NCBI GenBank assembly: GCA_050741915.1
Contig: JBOGEX010000111.1
Location: 1-54,316, forward strand
Direction: 5' to 3'
Length of the DNA: 54,316 nt
DNA from: JACCTH01 sp050741915
Lineage (GTDB): Bacteria; Actinomycetota; Acidimicrobiia; Spongiisociales; ZC4RG35
Under the pieces are notes generated by a model. That model did no database searches, was not told where the DNA came from, and saw nothing but the letters and a program-made list of their open reading frames with translations. Positions 7,557-15,767 of this stretch are shown here, piece by piece; position 1 is the first letter of the stretch, and each line of letters opens with the position of its first letter. The position numbers and the translations under genes are program-made.

Positions 7557-9133
7557 AGGCCCGGCTGACATGGAACGGTCTCCGCCGGGACCGGCAACGT
7601 TGGATCGGGTTTCCTCTCATTCTCGCCCTGATGTCCTGGCTGGCGTGGAGAGTGGCAACTTCCTATTCGACGGAGTTCGTCGCGCTAGATCCGTCGCTCG
7701 GAGCCGAACTGGCGTTGTGGGGAGCTCTGGCCTTTTTCATCGGCTGGGTGACGTTGCCGGTGGTGATCTTTCCTTTGGACGAAACCCTTGATCCTGCTCG
7801 CCTCGCCGTTTTCCCGATAACCCGGACAAAGCTCCTGGCGGGATTAGTGCTGGCCTCGTTTCTCTCCCCCAGCATCCTCGTCCCCGCCACCGTCGCCAGC
7901 GTCAATGTCAGTTTGTTTTCCGGCTGGGCGCGGCTGGCTGCGGTCGTAGCCGGGATCGTGCTCCTGGCGCAGATGGCCGTAGGTGCTCATCTTTTTACCG
8001 GACTCGTGTCCTCCATCCTTCGATCGCGCCGTGGTCGTGATCTGGCAGTGATGGTGGTGATCGGGATCGGACTCTTCACCTTCGGGGCCTACCAAACGGT
8101 CGCCTCACAGATCGCCGCCGCAGGAATGGAAGGGGCTCTCGCAGCCAACCGCATTTCGGGGGTGGCGGCTCTGATCCCGCCGGTGGCTGCGCAATCGATC
8201 GCCACCTCGGCCGCAGTGGGCGATTGGGGTGAGTCGATCTTGATGCTGATCGTGGCGTTGTCGTGGCTGGGATTGATGGCCTACGCCTGGGATCGCCTGC
8301 TCGGCTGGATGCTGGTCACTCCCGATCACAGCCCTCGCCCCGACCGAGCCCGGCATCGCCGGGGACTGGCCGAGAAAGGACCATGGGGAAAGCGCAGAGT
8401 CCTGGCCCGAAAGGAGCTGCGCTTCTTCATCCGTGACCCCCGCCAACGATTGGTGTGGACAGGGACGGTGATCTTTGTCGGTCTGGCGGTAGCGGTCCTG
8501 GTTGTGGGCACCGAGTCGATGGCTATCTTCCAGCGCTCGACGTGGTTGCCGCTCCTCGCCCCGGCGATGGTGTTGTTCGTCGGGCTGCCGATTGCGCTCA
8601 ATCAGTTCGGCTGGGAACGCAATGCCTCGAGTTATCTGTTCGTTCTCCCGATCAAACCGCGTCATCTGCTCCATGGCAAGAACATGGCGATCGCCCTCGG
8701 CCTGGTACTGGAGACAGTCTTCATGGCGACGTTGCTCGCCACATTCAGCGGCGCCTGGGGCGCTTTGTTGATGGTCCCTGCCCTGGCGGTGTCGGCGATT
8801 GGCTGCCAGTTGGCCGTCGGCAACGTCGTTTCGGTGATTGCACCTCTGCGTTTGCCCCGGGAGGGAACCGACATCTTTGCTCAGGCAACCGAGCAAGGAC
8901 TCCTGGCGCTGGTCGCACAGATGGGCTCGTTCTTGTTGATCGGCCTTCTCCTGGTCCCGCCGTCAGTAGCGGTGGTGCTGGCCGTGTCTTTCGGCCAGGT
9001 GCTCGACCCAGTTCTGGTCACCGCGTTTTCCTTCGTCTACGGGGTGGGCATCTACTTCCTTGCGCTTTGGCTAGCTGGTGCCCTTCTCCGACGGCGAGTA
9101 CCCGAAGTCGTCGGCTGGGTGCAAGTGCAGTAG
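7532..9133 (+). CDS. ABC-2 type exporter permease
   Basis: A 533-residue polytopic membrane protein with about a dozen hydrophobic segments (for example LWGALAFFIGWVTLPVVIF, AVVAGIVLLAQMAVGAHLF, LLIGLLLVPPSVAVVLAV) and a basic cytoplasmic loop near the middle (RHRRGLAEKGPWGKRRVLARKELRFF). It is the membrane partner of the preceding ATPase. The GTG at 7532 was chosen because the longer open frame only runs antiphase through the ATPase gene. The substrate cannot be inferred. Confidence 0.8.
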   Translation: MVAQFGWLKARLTWNGLRRDRQRWIGFPLILALMSWLAWRVATSYSTEFVALDPSLGAELALWGALAFFIGWVTLPVVIFPLDETLDPARLAVFPITRTKLLAGLVLASFLSPSILVPATVASVNVSLFSGWARLAAVVAGIVLLAQMAVGAHLFTGLVSSILRSRRGRDLAVMVVIGIGLFTFGAYQTVASQIAAAGMEGALAANRISGVAALIPPVAAQSIATSAAVGDWGESILMLIVALSWLGLMAYAWDRLLGWMLVTPDHSPRPDRARHRRGLAEKGPWGKRRVLARKELRFFIRDPRQRLVWTGTVIFVGLAVAVLVVGTESMAIFQRSTWLPLLAPAMVLFVGLPIALNQFGWERNASSYLFVLPIKPRHLLHGKNMAIALGLVLETVFMATLLATFSGAWGALLMVPALAVSAIGCQLAVGNVVSVIAPLRLPREGTDIFAQATEQGLLALVAQMGSFLLIGLLLVPPSVAVVLAVSFGQVLDPVLVTAFSFVYGVGIYFLALWLAGALLRRRVPEVVGWVQVQ

Positions 9134-9152
9134 AGGTCTTAGGCTCGGCCCC

Positions 9153-9716
9153 GTGCGCCTTGGGATCGACCTCGACGGAGTGGTGGCAGACTTCAATTCC
9201 GGCTGGATCAGCCGCTACAACACCGAGTACGAGGCCGAACTCCCCTCCGATGCGGTCAAAGGATGGGATGCGATCCCCGCGCTGACCCATTTCGAAGATA
9301 TGCGGGCCTTCTGGAAATGGGCCCGCGACCACGATGGCCACTCGCTCTTCCGCCATCTCGAGCCCTATCCGGAGGCGGTCGAATCGCTCTGGAAGCTGAT
9401 CAAGGCCCGACATCAGGTGGTAATCATCACCACCAAGCCGCCGTGGGCCATTCACGACACTTTCGCCTGGATCGCCCATCACCAGATTCCGACGCGGGAA
9501 GTCCACATCCTCGAGCAGAAATGGACGGTTGACTGCGACATCTACCTCGACGATGGTCCCCACGTCCTCAAGGCTCTCGTCGCCCGCCGTCCGGAGCGCA
9601 TCGTCTGCCGTTTTGTCCGGCCCTGGAATGGGCCGGTCGCGGGCGCGGTCGACGTCGATTCCTGGCCCGGATTCCTCGATCTGGTCGGGCGGTCCCGCCC
9701 GATACGTCGGCGCTAG
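9153..9716 (+). CDS. 5'(3')-deoxyribonucleotidase-like HAD phosphatase
   Basis: A 187-residue protein starting RLGIDLDGVVADFNSGW, a canonical DxDGVxxD motif I with nucleophile Asp. Mid-protein VVIITTKPPW matches motif II and DIYLDDGPHVLKAL the terminal acidic motif of NT5C-type nucleotidases. It probably dephosphorylates (deoxy)nucleoside monophosphates. The GTG start at 9153 places the HAD motif at the N-terminus, as in the family; upstream in-frame sequence belongs to the permease. It begins 19 bases after the permease stop. Confidence 0.8.
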   Translation: MRLGIDLDGVVADFNSGWISRYNTEYEAELPSDAVKGWDAIPALTHFEDMRAFWKWARDHDGHSLFRHLEPYPEAVESLWKLIKARHQVVIITTKPPWAIHDTFAWIAHHQIPTREVHILEQKWTVDCDIYLDDGPHVLKALVARRPERIVCRFVRPWNGPVAGAVDVDSWPGFLDLVGRSRPIRRR

Positions 9717-9774
9717 CGAGTATGTTGGGCCGGGCGGGTAGCCGCCCTGAACAATTCAACAAGGAGTCACAAAA

Positions 9775-10866
9775 GTGCAAAAGAAGCTGGTGATCCTGAT
9801 CTTGCTCGCCCTGGTGCTCGGCGCCTGCGGCGGTGGAGCTGCGGAAACGACCGTGACGGTCGAAGAGACCACCCCCACCACAGCAGCGCCCCCCACCACG
9901 GCCGAGGTCACGACGACCGTTGCCGGCAACACGCTCGGAACTCCCGAGAACCCGATCCAGGTTCTCTTCGTTCCGTCAGTGGAAGCCGAGGTGATAGTCA
10001 GCGGTGGCGAGGTGATGAGGAATGCGCTCGAGGAGGCCACCGGGCTCACCTTCGAGGTTTCCGTCCCCACCTCATACGCTGCCACGATCGAAGAGATGTG
10101 CGCTGCCCCTGACCGCACCATGGGATTTATCCCCGGTCTCGGCTACGTGTTGGCCGCCAATCTCTGCGGCGTGGACGTCGCCTTCAAGGCAGTCCGTTTT
10201 GGATTTGACGTTTACTGGGCGCAGTTCCTCGTACCCCGCGACTCGGAGATCGCCTCGCTCGACGATCTCGCCGGGCGCAGCTGGGCCTACCCAGATCCCG
10301 GCTCAACCTCGGGTTACATGGTTCCGTTGCTCGAGCTACAAGAAGCGGGAGTAGAACCAGGGGCGTCGGTCGAGGCCGGCGGGCATCCGCAGGCGGCACT
10401 GGCGGTTTATCGCGGTGATGCCGATTTCGCCACCACGTTTTACTCGCCGCCGCTCTTGCCGGAGGGCGAATGGACCGAGGGCGATGCGCCGGATATCCCC
10501 GACGACCTCGTCTCCGAGTGCGCCGTCACCGCCGATGACGAGCTCTGGTGCGGCGAGTATCGGGTGCTCGATGCCCGGGCCAGCGCCCGCGACGAGGCTC
10601 CCGACATCGTCCAGCAGGTGAAGATTCTCTCGATCACCCAGGGCATCCCCAACGACACCCTCTCGTTCGGCCCCGAGTTTCCCTCAGATCTGCGGACCCA
10701 GATCGAGGACGCCTTGCTGGCTTTCGCCCAGACCCCGGAATGGGAGGACTCGATCGGCAACCAGGACCACTACGGGTGGACCGGAATCAGCCCGGCCGAG
10801 GACGCCGAATACGACGGGTTGCGATCGATCGTCGAGCTGGTCGGAATCGACCTCGACAGCCTCTAA
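9775..10866 (+). CDS. phnD: Phosphonate-type ABC transporter substrate-binding lipoprotein
   Basis: A 363-residue exported lipoprotein: basic start (QKKLV), hydrophobic core and lipobox LVLGAC with C18, then a Thr/Pro linker (ETTPTTAAPPTTAEVTTT). The PhnD-like binding domain includes IQVLFVPSVEAE and the AYPDPGSTSGYMVPLL motif typical of phosphate/phosphite/phosphonate receptors. The GTG start has AAGGAG upstream. It is followed by the matching ATPase and permease genes. Phosphonate, phosphite and phosphate cannot be separated by eye, so the gene name is by homology class. Confidence 0.85.
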   Translation: MQKKLVILILLALVLGACGGGAAETTVTVEETTPTTAAPPTTAEVTTTVAGNTLGTPENPIQVLFVPSVEAEVIVSGGEVMRNALEEATGLTFEVSVPTSYAATIEEMCAAPDRTMGFIPGLGYVLAANLCGVDVAFKAVRFGFDVYWAQFLVPRDSEIASLDDLAGRSWAYPDPGSTSGYMVPLLELQEAGVEPGASVEAGGHPQAALAVYRGDADFATTFYSPPLLPEGEWTEGDAPDIPDDLVSECAVTADDELWCGEYRVLDARASARDEAPDIVQQVKILSITQGIPNDTLSFGPEFPSDLRTQIEDALLAFAQTPEWEDSIGNQDHYGWTGISPAEDAEYDGLRSIVELVGIDLDSL

Positions 10867-10871
10867 CCCAC

Positions 10872-10918
10872 CTTCTGCGTGGATTTTTGTGGCTCTGAGC
10901 CACAAAAATCTGCGCAAG
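10872..10918. repeat. Hairpin downstream of phnD
   Basis: Left arm CTTCTGCGTGGATTTTTGTGGCT pairs with right arm AGCCACAAAAATCTGCGCAAG, with two wobble-type changes and one bulged base; the loop is CTG. It starts 6 bases after the phnD stop. Its outer CTTCTGCGTGGATT resembles the 44-91 and 45161-45208 palindromes. It probably limits read-through or stabilises the phnD message relative to phnC. Confidence 0.75.
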
Positions 10919-10928
10919 TCGGTCCGCA

Positions 10929-10982
10929 TTCTTGACCTGCGCAGATTCTCCGCCCCATTGGCGCGGAGAATCCGCCCAGAAC
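10929..10982. repeat. Second hairpin in the phnD-phnC gap
   Basis: A 10-bp perfect core, GATTCTCCGC at 10944-10953 with GCGGAGAATC at 10963-10972. It is flanked by TTCTTGACCTGCGCA on the left and CGCCCAGAA on the right, which are only partly complementary. It lies directly after the first hairpin and 20 bases before phnC. The outer TTCTT...AGAACGG edges match other members of the family. Confidence 0.68.
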
Positions 10983-11002
10983 GGTAAACAGGCCTTCCGC
11001 CG

Positions 11003-11755
11003 ATGCTTCGAGTCCAGAACCTGACCAAGATCTACGACGACGGAACCGCCGCCCTGAAAGAGGTCTCCTTCGAAGTCCCCGACGGACAGTTCCTGGCGAT
11101 CATCGGACTTTCCGGCTCGGGCAAGTCGACTCTCCTTCGCTGTATCAACCGGTTGGTGGAGCCGACGTCGGGCAAGATCTTCTGGAACGGTGAGGACGTC
11201 ACCGCCGCCCCCCAGGAGGATCTCCGCCAGGTCCGCCGGCGGATCGGAATGGTGTTTCAGCATTTCAATCTGGTCCACCGCTCGACAGTGCTGACCAACG
11301 TCCTCGCCGGTCGGCTGGGGTACGTGAACCCGGCCCTTTCGATTCTCAACCGTTTCCCGAAAGAGGACGTGAGAAAGGCGGTCGCCCAGCTCGAACGAGT
11401 CGGCCTGGCCGAAAAGGCCAAGGCCCGGGCCGACGAGCTTTCCGGCGGCCAGCAACAAAGAGTCGGCATCGCCCGGGCCATGATGCAGGACCCGGAGATG
11501 ATCCTGGCCGACGAGCCCGTCGCCAGCCTCGACCCGGTCCTGGCCCACTCGATCATGCAGTACCTCGAGCGGATCAACAACGACGACAAGGTGACTGTCA
11601 TTTGCAGCCTCCACTTTCTCGACCTGGTCCACCGTTATGCCGACCGCGCCATTGCCCTCAACGGGGGCGAGCTGGTCTTCGACGGCGAGCCGAAGACGAT
11701 CGACGACGATCGGTTCAAGGCGATCTACGGGCAAGAGGCGGAACGGGTTGGCTAA
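11003..11755 (+). CDS. phnC: Phosphonate-type ABC transporter ATPase
   Basis: A 250-residue importer ATPase. It has Walker A GLSGSGKST, Q-loop FQHFNLV, signature LSGGQQQRV, Walker B MILADEPVASLDP and an H-loop in ICSLHFLDL. The spacing NRFPKEDVRKAV and the VHRSTVLTNVLAGRLG stretch are typical of PhnC. ATG at 11003. It overlaps the permease start by 8 bases and follows phnD after two hairpins, giving a PhnDCE importer. Confidence 0.92.
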   Translation: MLRVQNLTKIYDDGTAALKEVSFEVPDGQFLAIIGLSGSGKSTLLRCINRLVEPTSGKIFWNGEDVTAAPQEDLRQVRRRIGMVFQHFNLVHRSTVLTNVLAGRLGYVNPALSILNRFPKEDVRKAVAQLERVGLAEKAKARADELSGGQQQRVGIARAMMQDPEMILADEPVASLDPVLAHSIMQYLERINNDDKVTVICSLHFLDLVHRYADRAIALNGGELVFDGEPKTIDDDRFKAIYGQEAERVG

Positions 11756-13553
11756 CCCCGACAGCAGGCGGCCGCCTTGGCTCTGGCCAGCCGTGATCCT
11801 CGGCCTCGTCATCTATGCCTACGGGTTCTGGGTCACCGAGGTCAACCTCGATCAGATCCGCGATGAAACCCGGAGGGAGGGGCTGGTCCGCATCCTCCGC
11901 GCCCTCGCCCGCCCCGAGATCCTCGAACAGGATCTCGACGTCACCAACACCGACGTCCCCATCCAGATTCCCTGCACAACTGGCGAAACCGATCAGGCTG
12001 CCCAAGGCGATCGCCAGATCGTCCTCGACCCGCCTTGTGCCGACCCCCGCGCCACGATCGAGGTGAGCGGCCGCGGATTCGCGCCGACCACCGCGGTCCG
12101 CGTTTTTCTCATTCCCGACTCGCAGGTGGAACTGCGTCTAGCGCAGGTCCGGACTGATCAAGAGGGTGACTTCACCACAGAAGTTCGCCTTCCCAATAGG
12201 CCCTCAGAGTCCGCCCAGACCATCCGGGTGGTGAGTACCGAACCAGTCGGCAGCCCGCGCTGGACGCAGACCGCTCGGGACACGCTCGACAAGATCATCG
12301 AGACCGTCTTCCTGGCTCTGATCGCCACGACCTTTGCGACGTTGCTGGCGGTTCCGCTTTCCTTCTTGGCGGCCCGCAACCTGATGGAGGACATTCAGAG
12401 CACGGTGGCCAACGTCGCTCTCATTCTGATCGCCTTGCCGCTAGGAGTTGGCGCTGGCATCCTCGCCGCCAACTTGGCCGGACGGACGGCGCGGGCAATC
12501 GGTGATGAGCCGTGGCTGGGGTTAGCTGGTCTGCTCCTCACTCTGGCGGCGGGAGCATTCATCGTTCGGCGGGCGATACCAGCCGAGGAAACCGAACGGC
12601 CTTCCCCCGCCCAGCGCACCCAGCGGGCCGTGCTCCTGGTCCTGGTCTTCGTGCTGGTCATGCTCGGGCTTTATCTGGCGGCGAGTCTTCTCCAACAATT
12701 GGGGGCATGGCTCGAGCCTCGACTCGGAGTCTTCAGGTTCCTCGGCGCTTTCCTCGGCACGGCCGGCGAGTTGATCTCCTTCGGGCTCGTGGTCGCTTCC
12801 GCGATCTTCGGAGGCGGAGTTTTCGTGATGGTCTTCAACCGGTTCGGTCACGGCCTTCGTAAGCGTCTATCAGCCGAAGCCCTCAACACATTGGCGATTC
12901 CCCTCGCCATGGGGGCAGGAGCTACCTGGGCGATCTTGATCGCCCAGGCGATTGCGTGGTTCTACGAGTGGACCGATCTCAACCGGACGCTGAGGATCCC
13001 ATTGATCGTGGGGGCGCTCTTGGGGCTCTGGGTGGCGTTTCGGGTCCGGGGGCGACCGACCGTGCGCCTCGGGCTGGGGATCTATTACATCACCCGCACC
13101 ATCTTTAACGTCTTGCGAGCCATCGAACCATTGATCATGGCGATCGTCTTCGTGGTGTGGGTCGGGATCGGTCCTTTCGCCGGGGCGTTGGCCCTCGCCC
13201 TCCACACGATTGCCGCTCTGGCCAAGCTCTATTCCGAGCAGGTGGAGTCGATCAGCGCCGGACCGCTGGAGGCGGTGCGGGCGACAGGCGCCAACCGGCT
13301 CCAGAACGTGGTCTATGCGGTCGTGCCCCAGATCATTCCGCCGTATATCTCATTCACGATGTATCGCTGGGACATCAACGTCCGCATGTCCACGATCATC
13401 GGTTTCGTCGGTGGCGGCGGCATCGGTTTCCTGCTCCAGCAGAACATCAACCTTCTCGACTATCGCGCCGCCGCCGCCCAGATACTTGCCATCGCCATCG
13501 TGGTGGCGGCGATGGACTGGCTCAGCTCTCGCATCCGGGCGCGTTATGTCTGA
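11748..13553 (+). CDS. phnE: Large PhnE-like permease with an extracytoplasmic domain
   Basis: A 601-residue permease, more than twice the usual PhnE (about 260-290). After one membrane helix (about 12-28) comes a soluble region to about residue 185. It includes a beta-rich stretch (ATIEVSGRGFAPTTAVRVFL, TDQEGDFTTEVRLP) resembling Ig-like folds. The membrane part starts at IIETVFLALIATTF and contains extra helices and a charged loop before a classical PhnE core. The permease EAA-type loop is near residue 506 (EAVRATGANRLQ, IIPPYISF). The TTG start at 11748 overlaps phnC; GTG codons further in are alternatives. The dgt start overlaps its stop by 8 bases. Confidence 0.8.
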   Translation: MANPDSRRPPWLWPAVILGLVIYAYGFWVTEVNLDQIRDETRREGLVRILRALARPEILEQDLDVTNTDVPIQIPCTTGETDQAAQGDRQIVLDPPCADPRATIEVSGRGFAPTTAVRVFLIPDSQVELRLAQVRTDQEGDFTTEVRLPNRPSESAQTIRVVSTEPVGSPRWTQTARDTLDKIIETVFLALIATTFATLLAVPLSFLAARNLMEDIQSTVANVALILIALPLGVGAGILAANLAGRTARAIGDEPWLGLAGLLLTLAAGAFIVRRAIPAEETERPSPAQRTQRAVLLVLVFVLVMLGLYLAASLLQQLGAWLEPRLGVFRFLGAFLGTAGELISFGLVVASAIFGGGVFVMVFNRFGHGLRKRLSAEALNTLAIPLAMGAGATWAILIAQAIAWFYEWTDLNRTLRIPLIVGALLGLWVAFRVRGRPTVRLGLGIYYITRTIFNVLRAIEPLIMAIVFVVWVGIGPFAGALALALHTIAALAKLYSEQVESISAGPLEAVRATGANRLQNVVYAVVPQIIPPYISFTMYRWDINVRMSTIIGFVGGGGIGFLLQQNINLLDYRAAAAQILAIAIVVAAMDWLSSRIRARYV

Positions 13554-14544
13554 GTTTCTGCGCCGAACCCGGGAAATACGGGAGCAGGCGGAAGATTCGC
13601 TCGCCCCGGCCGCCACCCACTCGGTCGAGAGCAAAGGACGAGCTGAAGCAGAGGCGCCCGACGAGTACCGGACGGCGTTCGAGCGCGACCGAGACCGAAT
13701 CATCCATACCAAGGCCTTCCGCCGGCTCAAACACAAAACCCAGGTCTTCATCAATCCCGAAGGCGATCACTTTGTCACTCGGTTGACGCACACCTTGCAG
13801 GTGACCCAGATAGGGAGGTCGATGGCCGCCAGCCTCGGTCTCAACGACGCCCTGACGGAGGCCATCTGTCTCGGTCACGACGTCGGTCATTCGCCTTTTG
13901 GCCACACCGGCGAGGAGGCCCTTACTCCCTACGCCGAGGACGAATGGCTTCACTCCGCCCACTCGGTTCGGGTGTTGTCGATTCTCGAGCCGCAAAACCT
14001 CTCGTGGGAGGTAATCGATGGGATTCGATCTCACTCCTGGAGAATCAATCCACCGCCCTCGACTCCAGAGGGGATGTTGTGTCGGTTTGCCGATCGCATC
14101 GCCTATCTGACCCACGACTTCGCCGACGCGATCAGAGCCGGTCTGATCGGCCTCCACGATTTGCCGTCTCCTGTGGTCGCCCACTTCGGTGACACCAGCC
14201 GAGAGTGGATCAACCACATGATCCGGGCCGTCGTCGATCACACTCTCGAGGCCGGTGAGGTGAAGATGGACCCCGAGACGCTCGAGACCATGCACAAGTT
14301 GCGGGGCTTCATGTTCGAGAAGGTCTACCTCCGACCCGAAGCCGAGTTTCAGAAGGAGAGGGCGATCGGGGTCATACGCAACCTGGTCGACTACTTCTCC
14401 CACCATCCCGATGAGGTTCCCCCCTCGACGACGGTCCCCGAAGCCGACCCGGTTACGGCGGCCATCGACTTTGTGGCCGGAATGACCGACCGTTACGCCA
14501 TCACCGCCCACGACCGCTTGTTCCGCCCCCGCCTCTTCGATTAA
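13546..14544 (+). CDS. dgt: dGTPase-like HD phosphohydrolase
   Basis: A 332-residue deoxynucleoside triphosphate triphosphohydrolase that would cleave dNTP to nucleoside and tripolyphosphate. It shows the N-terminal YRTAFERDRDRIIHTKAFRRLKHKTQVF motif, the metal-binding HDVGHSPFGHTGE at about 110-122, and CRFADRIAYLTHDFADA with the second Asp. The length fits the short bacterial type II family. The ATG at 13546 lies within the phnE end. Dgt is usually next to dnaG in Actinobacteria; here it trails the phn genes. Confidence 0.9.
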   Translation: MSEFLRRTREIREQAEDSLAPAATHSVESKGRAEAEAPDEYRTAFERDRDRIIHTKAFRRLKHKTQVFINPEGDHFVTRLTHTLQVTQIGRSMAASLGLNDALTEAICLGHDVGHSPFGHTGEEALTPYAEDEWLHSAHSVRVLSILEPQNLSWEVIDGIRSHSWRINPPPSTPEGMLCRFADRIAYLTHDFADAIRAGLIGLHDLPSPVVAHFGDTSREWINHMIRAVVDHTLEAGEVKMDPETLETMHKLRGFMFEKVYLRPEAEFQKERAIGVIRNLVDYFSHHPDEVPPSTTVPEADPVTAAIDFVAGMTDRYAITAHDRLFRPRLFD

Positions 14545-14555
14545 ATGCGAACCCA

Positions 14556-14590
14556 GGGTTGTAGACGTTGTCCAACAACGTCTACAGCCC
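14556..14590. terminator. Bidirectional hairpin between dgt and thiolase
   Basis: A 12-bp perfect stem, TGTAGACGTTGT at 14560-14571 with ACAACGTCTACA at 14575-14586 around a CCA loop. It is extended by a T-G pair and GGG/CCC. It lies between two convergent genes (dgt stop 14544, thiolase stop 14601), the expected place for a shared terminator. No clear T tract is present. Confidence 0.72.
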
Positions 14591-14600
14591 AGAGAACGAG

Positions 14601-15767
14601 CTAAACGAGCTCAACCGAGGTGACTGTCCCGCCTCCTGTCCCATGGCAGATGGCGGCGAGGCCGCTCTGGCCACCGCGATTTCTTAGAGCGTGGATAAGA
14701 GTGACGAGGATGCGGGCACCAGAACAGCCAATCGGATGCCCCAGGGCGATCGCTCCCCCGTTCGGGTTGAGCTTCTCCGAGTCGACCCCCAGTCGGCGGC
14801 TGAACAGCACGCTGTTGAGGGCGAAGGCCTCGTTGTTCTCGAATAGGTCGAAGTCGGTGATCGACTTCCCTTCTCGCTTCAACAACTTCTCGACCGCCGG
14901 GATCGGCGCCTCCGGGAATCGGTAGGGCTCACCCGCCGCCCAAGCCGAACCCGTGACCTTGGCGATGGGCTTGAGCCCGTACTCGTTCACCCCCCGAGAA
15001 GAAGCCAGCACCAGCGCCGCCGCCCCGTCAGAGATCTGGCTCGAGTTGCCGGCGGTGAGGATCCCGTCCGGGCGAAAGGCGGGCCGCAACAAGCCCAAGC
15101 CCTCGACCGTGGTCTCTCGCCTCACCCCCTCATCCGTCCGAAAGCCGTCCACCTCCACGATCTCGTCGCCGAAAGCCCCGCTGTCGCTGGCCGCAGCCGC
15201 TCGCTGATGGGAGGCGGCCGCCACCAGGTCGAGCTCAGAGCGAGTCACGCCCTCCTCGGCGATGAGCTGTTCGGTTTGCTCCCCCATCGCCTCCCCCGAC
15301 ACAGGATCGGTAAGACCGTCGCGGGCCATGAGGTCCGTGATGCGGGCCCCCGCCGGCGCATACTTCAAACCCCAACGAGCCTTGGCGTCGAGAGCAAAAC
15401 CCGCCCCCGACATCGACTCCATCCCCCCGGCGAGAATCAGGTCGACTTCGCCGGCCTTGATCTGGGAGGCGGCAGTCATCACGGCCGCCATACCGGAGGA
15501 GCACACCATGTCGACCGCCAGCGCATCGATGTGCTTGGGAATCCCGGCCAGGAACGCCGCCTGCCGCGGGAGGAGCTGGCCATGGCCGCCGCGAAGGACG
15601 TTGCCCATGACGACCAGATCGAGCTGATCGCCCGTAACTCCGGCACTTTCCAACGCCGCATTCATCACCGGAGCCGCCAGCGCCGGGGGTGTCAAGTCCT
15701 TGAAAGCGCCCCCGAAGCGTCCGATCGCCGATCGCCTCGCCGACACCACAAAAACCTCGGAGTTCAT
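14601..15767 (-). CDS. Acetyl-CoA acetyltransferase (thiolase)
   Basis: A 388-residue thiolase, acting in acetoacetyl-CoA formation or beta-oxidation. The nucleophile C89 lies in DMVCSSGMAAV, the His motif is ALGHPIGCSGARI, and the second Cys lies in AAICHGTGGGTV near the end; His-Gly-Thr replaces the more usual Gly-rich triplet. It overlaps the stop of the upstream sulfite oxidase piece by 4 bases, so it is the last gene of a minus-strand run starting at acs. Confidence 0.9.
   Translation of the reverse strand: MNSEVFVVSARRSAIGRFGGAFKDLTPPALAAPVMNAALESAGVTGDQLDLVVMGNVLRGGHGQLLPRQAAFLAGIPKHIDALAVDMVCSSGMAAVMTAASQIKAGEVDLILAGGMESMSGAGFALDAKARWGLKYAPAGARITDLMARDGLTDPVSGEAMGEQTEQLIAEEGVTRSELDLVAAASHQRAAAASDSGAFGDEIVEVDGFRTDEGVRRETTVEGLGLLRPAFRPDGILTAGNSSQISDGAAALVLASSRGVNEYGLKPIAKVTGSAWAAGEPYRFPEAPIPAVEKLLKREGKSITDFDLFENNEAFALNSVLFSRRLGVDSEKLNPNGGAIALGHPIGCSGARILVTLIHALRNRGGQSGLAAICHGTGGGTVTSVELV

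Noticed and set aside
10787..11812. Minus-strand 341-codon frame across phnD-phnC
   Set aside because: Antisense to phnC with clear family motifs on the plus strand; no domain and no ribosome site.
13522..14511. Minus-strand 329-codon frame over dgt
   Set aside because: Shadow of dgt, whose HD motifs are definite.
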